Assembly: GCA_001683895.1 (NCBI GenBank)
Contig: LXQJ01000050.1
Span: forward strand, 19,569-83,568
Direction: 5' to 3'
DNA from: Luteimonas sp. ANT-B3E
GTDB taxonomy: Bacteria > Pseudomonadota > Gammaproteobacteria > Xanthomonadales > Xanthomonadaceae
DNA length: 64,000 nt
This document shows positions 1-8,750 of this stretch, one piece after another. The stretch's first letter is position 1. Each line of letters begins with the position of its first letter. A model generated the notes under the pieces. That model was not told the DNA's origin. It saw only the letters and a program-made list of their open reading frames with translations, and searched no databases. A program made the translations under genes and the position numbers.

Positions 1-82
1 CGGCGGAAGGAGTGGGCGGTCGCGGACATGGCGGTCTCGATGGACGGGAGGGGGTGGTGCAGGAACGGATGGACGGGCGCGA

Positions 83-1225
83 TCACGACAGTTCGAGCTC
101 GACGTCCGAGCGGGCCGCGCTGATGCACAGCTGGATGAGTTCGCCGGGGGCCGAGGACTCGCGCCCGGTCAGCAGGTTGACCACCGTGCCGCTGCGCTTG
201 CGGCACTGGCAGGTCATGCAGATGCCCATGCGGCAGCCGTAGGCCGGCGTCAGCCCGGCGCTCTCGGCGGCGACCAGCAGCGGCTCGTCGCCGGTGCTGG
301 TGAACATCCGTCCGGCATCGGCGACATGCACCTGCACCGTGGTGTCACCGGGCTCGCGGACGCGCACCGGGAGGCCGTATCGCTCGCGCCACAGCCGCGC
401 CGTGGCGTCGTGCGAGGCGTACAGCGCCTCCATCCACGCCATCAGCGGGGCCGGGCCGCAGAGGAAGGTCTCGCGCTGCGCGAAATCGGGGACGGCGCGT
501 GCCAGCGCGGCGGCGTCGAGGCGCCCGTCGGCGGCGCTGTAGTGCACCAGCAGCCGCAGCGCGGGCCAGGCCTGGGCCAGCGCCAGCAGCTCGGCGCCGA
601 AGATCGCCTCGTCGCGGTCGCGGCTGGCGTGCACCAGCACCACGTCGCCGGCGTAGCCGCGCGCCTGCAGGTCCAGCAGCATCGCGCGCAGCGGCGTGAT
701 GCCGCTGCCGGCACCAACCATCAACATCCGCGCCGGCAGCGCGTCAGGCAGCACGAAATCGCCGCTTGCCTGCCCCAGCGTCACCACCGCGCCAACGCCG
801 AGGCGCGCGTGCATCCATGCGGTGGCGCTGCCGTTGGCGTGGCGGCGCACGGTCAGCCGCACCTCGCCACCGGGTGCCGACGGCGCCGACAGGCTGAAGG
901 CCCGCTGGCGCCGCGCGCCGTCGATCTCCATCTCCACCACCACGTGCTGGCCGGCGCGGGCGCCGCGCCAATGGCGGTTCGGGCGCAGCACAAAGGTGCG
1001 GGTGTCCGCGGTCTCGTCGACCACCGCCACGACCCGGGCGCGGACCGCAACGAGCGACCACAACCGGTTGATCCCGCGCAGCACGTCGTCCAGCAGCGTC
1101 GGGTCGTTGAACGGGCGCAGCAGCACGTGGCGCGCGATGCCCGCAACGCCCGGCGAATGCGTGTCCAGCGATGACGCTGCGCGCATGTCGCCCTGACGAA
1201 TAGTCGGTTGCAGCGCAGCGGTCAC
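83..1225 (-). CDS. ferredoxin reductase with C-terminal 2Fe-2S domain (probable fatty-acid desaturase electron donor)
   Basis: FAD/NAD-binding reductase motifs (RAFSLSAP, GAGSGITPLRAML) and C-terminal 2Fe-2S cysteines (YGCRMGICMTCQCRKRSG...LCIS). Confidence 0.88.
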   Translation of the reverse strand: MTAALQPTIRQGDMRAASSLDTHSPGVAGIARHVLLRPFNDPTLLDDVLRGINRLWSLVAVRARVVAVVDETADTRTFVLRPNRHWRGARAGQHVVVEMEIDGARRQRAFSLSAPSAPGGEVRLTVRRHANGSATAWMHARLGVGAVVTLGQASGDFVLPDALPARMLMVGAGSGITPLRAMLLDLQARGYAGDVVLVHASRDRDEAIFGAELLALAQAWPALRLLVHYSAADGRLDAAALARAVPDFAQRETFLCGPAPLMAWMEALYASHDATARLWRERYGLPVRVREPGDTTVQVHVADAGRMFTSTGDEPLLVAAESAGLTPAYGCRMGICMTCQCRKRSGTVVNLLTGRESSAPGELIQLCISAARSDVELELS

Positions 1226-1394
1226 GGCGGGTCCAGCGGATTGGGTGAACAGATGTTCACCGAACTGTCGCCGGCTGTCAAACTCTCCACCGCGCGCGGT
1301 TCAGGCCAGGCCTGTGCCGCGACCCGGGCCGGGCAACGCGGGGCGGTCCGGCCGGCGCTCCCTATACTGGCCACCCCCCGCCCCAGCCCGACGG

Positions 1395-2075
1395 ATGACC
1401 GACCAGGAACTCCCCACGCGCCTCAGGCCGCGCGAGCCGCTGGACGCCGGCCCCACCCGGGTCGAGCGCAAGCAGATCACGCGCCTGCACCTGCTGGCCG
1501 CGGCGCTGAAGCTGATGGCGGAGGGCCGCGGCTTCTCCAGCCTGAGCCTGCGCGAGGTGACCCGGGAAGCCGGAGTGGTGCCGGCGTCGTTCTACCGCCA
1601 CTTCCGCGACATGGAGGAGCTGGGCCTGTCGCTGGTCGAGCAGAGTGGTGTGACCCTGCGCCGGCTGCTGCGCGAGGCACGGCGCGACGGCATCCCGCCG
1701 ACCGACATGCTGCGCGGCTCGGTGCTGATCTACCACCGCTTCCTCAACGCCAACCGCGAGCAGTTCGCGTTCATCGCCGGCGAGCGCAGTGGCGGCTCGC
1801 GCGCGATCCGCAACGCGATCCGCACCGAGGAAGCGCACTTCGCCCACGAGATGGCGCAGGACATGCGCCGCCTCGGCCTGCTCTCCAGGCTGTCAACGCC
1901 CGCTCTGCAGATGGTCTGCGGGCTGGTGGTGACCACGATGCTCAACGCCGCGACGGACATCCTGGACCTCCCGCCCGACCGCCCGCAGGCCGAGGCCGAG
2001 CTGGTCGACAACTTCGTACAGCAGCTGCGCGTGATCCTGCTGGGCGCGCGGGTGTGGAAACCCCCGCGGCGCTGA
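1395..2075 (+). CDS. fabR: TetR-family transcriptional regulator, FabR-like
   Basis: N-terminal HTH (LSLREVTREAGVVPASFYRHFRDMEELG) typical of FabR; divergent from ferredoxin reductase. ATG at 1395 preferred over the longer ORF start at 1245. Confidence 0.8.
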   Translation: MTDQELPTRLRPREPLDAGPTRVERKQITRLHLLAAALKLMAEGRGFSSLSLREVTREAGVVPASFYRHFRDMEELGLSLVEQSGVTLRRLLREARRDGIPPTDMLRGSVLIYHRFLNANREQFAFIAGERSGGSRAIRNAIRTEEAHFAHEMAQDMRRLGLLSRLSTPALQMVCGLVVTTMLNAATDILDLPPDRPQAEAELVDNFVQQLRVILLGARVWKPPRR

Positions 2076-2180
2076 CTGCGCGCGCCCTGCCCCCGCGCTT
2101 CCGCGCCATGACGTGCTGCGGGATCACCGGCGCCGCCCACGTCCATTGGCAGCAGCGCCGCCCGACGACCCGGATCTTCG

Positions 2181-3614
2181 ATGACCCCTACCGCACCCCA
2201 CTCCCCCGCTGCCCACGACGTCGCGATCATCGGCGGAGGCGCTGCCGGCACCCTGGTCGCGGTCCAGCTGCTGCGACAGGCGCCCGGCCCGTTGGCGATC
2301 GCCATCGTGGAGCCACGGCCGGCGCCGGGCCGCGGCGTGGCGTATTCCACCTTGCGTCCCGAGCACCGCCTCAACGTCATCGCCTCGCGGATGAGCGCGT
2401 TCGACGACGCCCCCGAGGACTTTGCGGACTTCCTCGCGGCCAACCCGGGCGGTGACAGCGACGGATCTCCATTGCCGCCTGGCCCGGTGACCGAGCGCTT
2501 TGCCCGGCGCCGCGACTACGCACGCTACCTGCAGGCCACCCTGGCCGAATCGCCGAACGTCGACGGCGTCGTCCACGTCAGCGATGTCGCACTGGACCTG
2601 GGGTGTGAGGGCGACGCGTTCGTGCTCCCGTGCGCGTCCGGGTCCTTGCTGCGCGCGCGGCGCGTCGTACTGGCCACCGGCAACGGCGCACGCGGCCTGC
2701 CGCTGGCACCGGCGGCCATCAGCGGGGCGCCGCGCGTGATCGAGGCGTGGGACTACGCCGCCGTCGCGGCGATAGACGCCGACCGCGACGTCTGCATCGT
2801 CGGCTCGGGCCTGAGCATGGTTGACGCGGTGCTGACGCTGGACGCCCGCTGTCATCGCGGCCGGATCACCGTGCTGTCGCGCCATGGCCTGATGCCGCTG
2901 GCGCACGCCGCCGCAGGCCGGCAGGCGGGCGGGGTCGACGACCTGCTGCATGTCGGCATGCGCACGCGCATGGCGCTGCTGCGGCAGCGCGCGCGTGACG
3001 CGGCCGGCGCCGGCGTGCCTTGGCAGTGGACGATGGACGCCCTCCGCCATTACGGGCAGACGCTGTGGCGTGCGTCCGACGACGCAGAGCGGCGCCGCTT
3101 CCTGCGCCATGCGCAGCGGCTGTGGGACATTCACCGCCACCGCATTGCGCCCGACGTGGCTGCGGTTCTGGAAGCGCTGCGCGCGGACGGCCGGCTGCAG
3201 GTGCAGGCAGGACGGCTGACCGCCCTGTGCGGCGACGACGCTGCCGCGGTGCTGGAGTACCGGCCGCGCGGCGCCGACGCAGGCGCAACGCTGACGGCGG
3301 GCTGCGTCGTCAACGCCACCGGCGTCGACACCACGCTGGCGCGCAGCGGCAACCCGCTGCTGCGCGCGATGCATGGGCGCGGTCTGCTGCAGCCCGGCCC
3401 GCTGGGCATGGGCATTGCCACCGACGACCACGGCGCGGTACTGCAAGCTGACGGCAGCGTGGTCGACGGCGTCGCGACCCTCGGCGCGCCGCGCATCGGC
3501 GCGCTCTGGGAGAGCCTGGCCGTGCCGGAACTGCGCGGCCAGGCGCAGGCACTGGCAGCGCGGATGCTGGCAGCGGACGCCGGCGCACCGCCCTCGGCGG
3601 CCAGCCGCCCATGA
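2181..3614 (+). CDS. FAD/NAD(P)-binding protein (HpyO-like FAD-dependent oxidoreductase family)
   Basis: N-terminal dinucleotide-binding motif VAIIGGGAAGTLVAVQLLRQ, then ATGNGARG and CIVGSGLSMVD. Confidence 0.8.
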   Translation: MTPTAPHSPAAHDVAIIGGGAAGTLVAVQLLRQAPGPLAIAIVEPRPAPGRGVAYSTLRPEHRLNVIASRMSAFDDAPEDFADFLAANPGGDSDGSPLPPGPVTERFARRRDYARYLQATLAESPNVDGVVHVSDVALDLGCEGDAFVLPCASGSLLRARRVVLATGNGARGLPLAPAAISGAPRVIEAWDYAAVAAIDADRDVCIVGSGLSMVDAVLTLDARCHRGRITVLSRHGLMPLAHAAAGRQAGGVDDLLHVGMRTRMALLRQRARDAAGAGVPWQWTMDALRHYGQTLWRASDDAERRRFLRHAQRLWDIHRHRIAPDVAAVLEALRADGRLQVQAGRLTALCGDDAAAVLEYRPRGADAGATLTAGCVVNATGVDTTLARSGNPLLRAMHGRGLLQPGPLGMGIATDDHGAVLQADGSVVDGVATLGAPRIGALWESLAVPELRGQAQALAARMLAADAGAPPSAASRP

Positions 3615-3722
3615 GCCGCCTGACCCTCAACGACGTGCCGGCTTGACGCAGCTGTCCGGCGACAGACGCCGCGCGGGACCGCGCGAGCGCCGACACGCGC
3701 ACACCGCGCCGCCGAGTCGAGG

Positions 3723-4598
3723 TCAGCGGTAGAGCGCGTCGTAGCCCGCCGCGTCGACCCGCGCCAGTCCCATGCCGTCGAACTGCGTCCACATCGCACG
3801 CCATCGAGCGCCGTCGCGCACCACCGGCCAGACCAGCCGCGGGCACGTGTCGGCGACAATCGCGTCGGTGAGCGCGTCGGGATCGGTGCCGCTGTGCGCG
3901 TACCACAGTCGCGCAGCCCCGCCGGGATCGTCACGGCACAGCGCAGCGCCGCGCCCGACCAGCGCGACCACGGTGTCGACGACCTCCCGGTGGTCGCGCA
4001 GGAACGCCTCGCCGGTGAACAGTTCCAGCGCCGAGAAGTTCTCCAGCCCGACGTCACCGGTGGCGATGAAGTCGGCGTCCAGGCCCGACAGCCGCGCCTC
4101 CACGCCCTCGAAGTTCGCGAAGCACAACCAGGCACCGTCGTAGCCTTCGCGCAGGTTGTCCAGGTGCGCGAAGCCGGCGCTGGCCACCTCGACCTGCCCG
4201 GCGTCGAACGCCGCGCCGCGCGCGGCGCACCAGCGCGCCAAAATCTCGACCGCGATCGCATCGGTGACGCCGCCGGCCACCGGCGACGCCAGCCGGACGT
4301 GGCCGCCGGCCAACAGCCGCTCGCCGGCGGCGCGCTGCAGCAGGATGCCGCCGTCGGTCTCGAAGAAGCAGCCCAGCGCCTTCAGCCCCGGGCGCGCCGC
4401 GTCGACCATGTGCAGCGGCTCGTTGCACGAGAACGCCACCGCGCCCGACACCGTCGCCGCCAGCCCGTCGTAGTGGTCGTCGGGCACCAGCAGCGACACC
4501 TCCAGCCCGGCGTCGCGGTACCAGCCGTGCTCGATGCCGGCGATCAGCGGCAGGTGGTCGGGGTTGAGAAACCATTCCAGCGCGATCTGCAGCTGCAT
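3723..4598 (-). CDS. NMT1/THI5-like substrate-binding-fold protein without apparent signal peptide
   Basis: Begins MQLQIALEWFLNPDHLPLIAGIEHGWYRDAGLEVSLL, typical of NMT1/THI5-like domains; no ABC permease or ATPase nearby. Confidence 0.75.
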   Translation of the reverse strand: MQLQIALEWFLNPDHLPLIAGIEHGWYRDAGLEVSLLVPDDHYDGLAATVSGAVAFSCNEPLHMVDAARPGLKALGCFFETDGGILLQRAAGERLLAGGHVRLASPVAGGVTDAIAVEILARWCAARGAAFDAGQVEVASAGFAHLDNLREGYDGAWLCFANFEGVEARLSGLDADFIATGDVGLENFSALELFTGEAFLRDHREVVDTVVALVGRGAALCRDDPGGAARLWYAHSGTDPDALTDAIVADTCPRLVWPVVRDGARWRAMWTQFDGMGLARVDAAGYDALYR

Positions 4599-4739
4599 GC
4601 GGGTGCCCACGGTGTGGAGGTCGGGCAAGGCTACGGGCTCGCGGCCGGCAAGTCAGCCGCCACCACGACACCTGCGCGAGCACGCGCCTACCATTGCGAC
4701 TCCGTCCACGCTCGCCGACAGTCCCCGGAGCCCGCATCC

Positions 4740-5700
4740 ATGTGCTACTCCGCCCAGCTGCGCCAGGACTACGCCGGGTTCGTGCGCGCCTACGGTGCGA
4801 CCATCGACATCGACGCGTTCGTGCGCCTGTACTGGGAGCGGCGGGCGACGGACGCCATCCGCATCTCGCGCTCGGTCGACACGCTGTTCGCGGACATGGA
4901 CGGGGCCGACGCGGAGACGATCCGCGGCCTGGTCGTGGAGCATGACCGCGCGCAGGTGCAGGCCACCGAGCAGCTGGTGTTCGCGCAGCGCCAGCGGCTC
5001 GCCGATGCCGAGCGGACGCTGCGCACGCGCACCACGCGCGCGGCCACCGAGAGCCGGCGCATCGCCACCGCGAAGATCGCCGGAGCGCTGGCGAAGCTCG
5101 ACGACCTGCGGCGGACGCGCCCTGAGGCGCGCGATGGACGGATCTTCCCCGGACAGTACGTGCCGCTGCTGGTTGCCGGCGGCGACGGCGGCCGCGTGCT
5201 GCGGCCGATGCACTACCAGTGCCGCCCGGCCGGCAAGCCGGCCAGCGACGACCGTCGCTATCCCGGCACCTACAACGCGCGCCGCGACAACCTGGAAGGC
5301 TACTGGCGCGGCCAGTTCGGCCACGGCCACGGCGTGCTGGCGATCCAGGCGTTCTACGAGAATGTCGCCGCCCACTGCGCCGAGGGCCGCGAGCTCGCGC
5401 CAGGCGAGACCGCGCGCAGCCAGGTCCTCGAATTCCGACTAAGCCCGCCGCAGGCCATGCTGGCCGCGTGCCTGTGGTCGGCCTGGCGCGGCGCCGACGG
5501 CGCGACGCTGCTGTCGTTCGCCGCGATCACCGACGACCCGCCGCCGGAAGTCGCCGCCGCCGGGCACGACCGCTGCATCGTGCCGCTGCGCACCCGCAAC
5601 CTCGATGCATGGCTGGTGCCGGACCCGCGCGACCTGGCGGCGCAGTACGCTGCTGGACGACCGCGAGCGGCCGTACTTCGCGCACCGGCTTGCGGCCTGA
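4740..5700 (+). pseudogene. SOS response-associated peptidase (SRAP/YedK/HMCES family), frameshifted near the C-terminus
   Basis: Starts MCYSAQ (catalytic Cys2). Reading frame breaks near 5648; the other frame supplies the typical C-terminus LLDDRERPYFAHRLAA followed by TGA at 5698-5700. Confidence 0.78.
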
Positions 5701-5805
5701 ACCCTGGCGCGCAGTCCGGAGCGGTGATCCACGTCCGCCGTGTCCGCATCACCCATCGCCGCGGCGCTGCCATGGCGCCGGACCCCGACCTGCGATCATG
5801 TCGGC

Positions 5806-7323
5806 ATGCACAGCCCCCCTGACGACACCCTGCCCTCCCCCGATGCCACCCCTGCGGCCCCGGCGTCCACGGTGACGCCCGATGGACTGGCCGCGACTGG
5901 CACCGCGGGAGGCCAGGCGCCTGAAGCCGCTGGCACGGCTGCGACGACGGCGACCGGTTTCGCCAGCCTCGGCCTGGATTCGACCCTGCTGCAGGGCATC
6001 GACGCGCTCGGCTTCACCGCCATGACTCCGGTGCAGGCGCAGACGCTGCCGCCGATCCTGGCCGGGCGCGACGTCATCGCGCGCGCGCCCACCGGCAGCG
6101 GCAAGACTGCCGCGTTCGGCATCGGCCTGCTGCATCGCCTCGACCCCGCCGACCCGCGCACGCAGGCGCTGGTGCTCTGCCCCACCCGCGAACTCGCCGA
6201 CCAGGTCGGCCGCCAGCTGCGCCGGCTGGCCACCGGCATCGCCAACCTCAAGCTCTCGGTACTGTGCGGCGGCGTCCCGCTGGGGCCGCAACTGGCGTCG
6301 CTGGTGCACGCGCCACAGGTCGTGGTCGGCACGCCGGGGCGGGTGCTGGAGCTGGTGCAGAAGCAGGCGCTGGTGCTGGGTGCGGTGCGCACGCTGGTGC
6401 TGGACGAGGCCGACCGGATGCTCGACATGGGCTTCGAGGACGCCATCCGCGACATCGCGAAGCGCGTCCCGCGCGAGCGCCAGGGGCTGCTTTTCTCGGC
6501 CACCTTCCCCGCCCCGATCCGCGCGCTGGGCAAGGCGATGCTGCGCGACGCGCTGGAAGTCAGCATCGGCGACGGCAGCGAGCCGGCCACCATCGCCCAG
6601 GTATTCATCGAGGCGGACGCCCAGCGCCGCGGGCCGCTGCTGGCGGCGGCGCTGCTGCAGTACCAGCCGGCGTCATGCGTGGTGTTCTGCAATACGCGGC
6701 GCGACGTCGACGAGGTCGCCGGCTCGCTGCAGCACCACGGCTTTGCAGCGCTGGCGCTGCACGGCGACATGGAGCAACGCGACCGCGAGGAGGTGCTGGT
6801 GCGGTTCGCCAACCGCAGCTGCGCGGTGCTGGTGGCCAGCGACGTCGCCGCGCGCGGGTTGGACGTCGACGACATCGACGCGGTGGTCAATTACGAGTTG
6901 CCGGCCGATGTCGACACCTACCTGCACCGCATCGGGCGCACCGGCCGCGCCGGCCGCGACGGCCTGGCGATCAGCCTGTGTGCGCCGCGCGAGCAGCCGC
7001 GGGCGGCGCTGGTGGCCGAACGCCAGGGCCGCGCGCTGCGCTGGGAGCGGCTGCAGCCGCTGACCGGCAAGGCCACCGGGGTGCCGCGCCCGCCGATGGC
7101 CACGCTGCGCATCGACGGCGGCCGCACCGACAAGCTGCGTCCCGGCGACATCGTCGGCGCGCTCACCGGTGACGCCGGGCTGGCCGCGGGCGCAGTCGGA
7201 CGCATCGACGTCTACGCGACGCGGTCGTATGTCGCCATTGCCCGCGCCCACGCCAACGACGCTCTGGCGCGGCTGCGCGCGGGCCGGATCAAGAACCGGC
7301 GCTTCCGCGTCGCCGCGCTCTGA
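5806..7323 (+). CDS. dbpA: ATP-dependent RNA helicase DbpA
   Basis: DEAD-box motifs (PTGSGKT, PTRELA, VLDEADRMLDMGF, SAT, HRIGRTGRAG) plus C-terminal DbpA RNA-binding domain (KLRPGDIVGALTGDAGLAAGAVGRIDVYATRSYVAI). Confidence 0.92.
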   Translation: MHSPPDDTLPSPDATPAAPASTVTPDGLAATGTAGGQAPEAAGTAATTATGFASLGLDSTLLQGIDALGFTAMTPVQAQTLPPILAGRDVIARAPTGSGKTAAFGIGLLHRLDPADPRTQALVLCPTRELADQVGRQLRRLATGIANLKLSVLCGGVPLGPQLASLVHAPQVVVGTPGRVLELVQKQALVLGAVRTLVLDEADRMLDMGFEDAIRDIAKRVPRERQGLLFSATFPAPIRALGKAMLRDALEVSIGDGSEPATIAQVFIEADAQRRGPLLAAALLQYQPASCVVFCNTRRDVDEVAGSLQHHGFAALALHGDMEQRDREEVLVRFANRSCAVLVASDVAARGLDVDDIDAVVNYELPADVDTYLHRIGRTGRAGRDGLAISLCAPREQPRAALVAERQGRALRWERLQPLTGKATGVPRPPMATLRIDGGRTDKLRPGDIVGALTGDAGLAAGAVGRIDVYATRSYVAIARAHANDALARLRAGRIKNRRFRVAAL

Positions 7324-7466
7324 CGTCGACGCGCATCGTCACCGACAGGATCGCGCCACTGCGTCGCACCCCACTGCCATGTGCCCGACCCCGTGCACGC
7401 GCACGTGGCCGTTCGCTATGCTGCTTACCGGCACCGCGCGAGCGTGCTACGGGGGGGCAGGCCTGC

Positions 7467-8651
7467 ATGATCCACACCACGCCAGATGACGGCGCAGGCC
7501 TCACCCCATCTGCACCACCCGTAACCGCGGCCGCCGCCGAGCTGCGGCCCGCGCCGCCCGCACCGGTGGGCACCTGCAGCGACTGCGGCGCCCCGGTCGA
7601 CGGCCGCTACTGTGCGCAGTGAGGGCAGGCCACGCACGTGCACCGCACGCTGCTGCATCTGGGCGAGGAGCTGCTGCACGGGGTCATGCACTTCGACGGC
7701 CGCATCTGGCGCACGCTGCCTCTGCTGGCGTTCCGCCCCGGACGGCTGACGCGCGAGTGGATCGACGGCCGCCGCACGCGCTACGTTTCGCCGCTGGCGC
7801 TGTTCCTGTTCACCGTGTTCCTGGTCTTCTTCGGCATGAGCTTCGGCGGCGGGCGGCTGGTTGGCGGGCTCGACACCGCGCCGCTGGGCGAGCGGCTCGA
7901 GGAACTGCGGCTGGAGGGTCGACGCTGCGCGGGTGGCGACCCGCGATGCGCTGGCTGCGCTCGCCGCGGCGCAGCGCGCCTCCGCGGCAGTCCTGGCCGG
8001 CGACCGCGAGGCCGATGCGCGCCTGCGCGACAGCGAAGCGGATGTCCAGCGCACCTTCTCGAGAGCGGTGAACCGGCTGGCAGCCGCCACCGAGGAGCGG
8101 CGCACGCTGGGCCTGCTCCTGGCAGCCGGGCCGCGCCGCGATGGCCTCACGCCCGGCAGCTGGCAGGCCGGCCTGCGGGATGCGGTCGACCGCGGCGCCG
8201 TGCAGGTCCGCATCGGTACCATGCCGATGCGCCGGCAGATGCTCAAGCTCCTGCGCGACCCCGACTTCGCGCTCTACAAGGTGCAGCAGACGCTGTACAA
8301 GTTCGCATTCCGCTGGTGCCGCTGTCGATCCCGTTGGTCGCGGTGCTGTTCGCGTGAAAGCGCGGGTTCATCTGGTACGACCACGGCGTGTTCGTGCTGT
8401 ATTCGCTGACCTTCATCACCATGCTGTCGGGGGTGCTGCTGCTGATGGCCAGCGGGCCCGAATGGCTCGGCGACATCGCCGGCGTCCTCGCCTGCGTCGC
8501 GATCCCGCTGCACATGTTCGTGCAGCTGCGCGGTGCGTACGCGCTGTCGGTGTTCTCCGCGCTGTGGCGCACGCTGGCGCTGCTGCTGGGCTGCAGCCTG
8601 GTGCTGGGGGTCTTCCTCATGCTGGTGGTGCTGCTCGGCGTCGCGGTCTGA
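7467..8651 (+). pseudogene. DUF3667-type zinc-ribbon membrane protein, decayed (two in-frame TGA codons and two frameshifts)
   Basis: CSDCGAPVDGRYCAQ*GQATHVHRTLLHLGEELLHGVMHFDGRIWRTLPLLAFRPGRLTREWIDGRRTRYVSPLALFLF. TGA at 7620-7622, frame change near 7915, second frame change near 8310, TGA at 8355-8357, then TM-rich C-terminus to 8651. Confidence 0.85.
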
Positions 8652-8750
8652 GCAATCCAGCTTGCGCGGTGGGCAGCCGCCGGGACGGCAGCATGGTTCG
8701 CGGCGGCACCGCGATGCGACGCGTGCGAGGATCCAGCGACGCTAGCGTGG

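Noticed and set aside
7620-8357. UGA recoding (selenocysteine at a zinc-ribbon Cys) in the DUF3667 gene
   Set aside because: The same gene has a second TGA at a Trp-like position and two frameshifts, and I saw no convincing SECIS element. Pseudogenisation is simpler.
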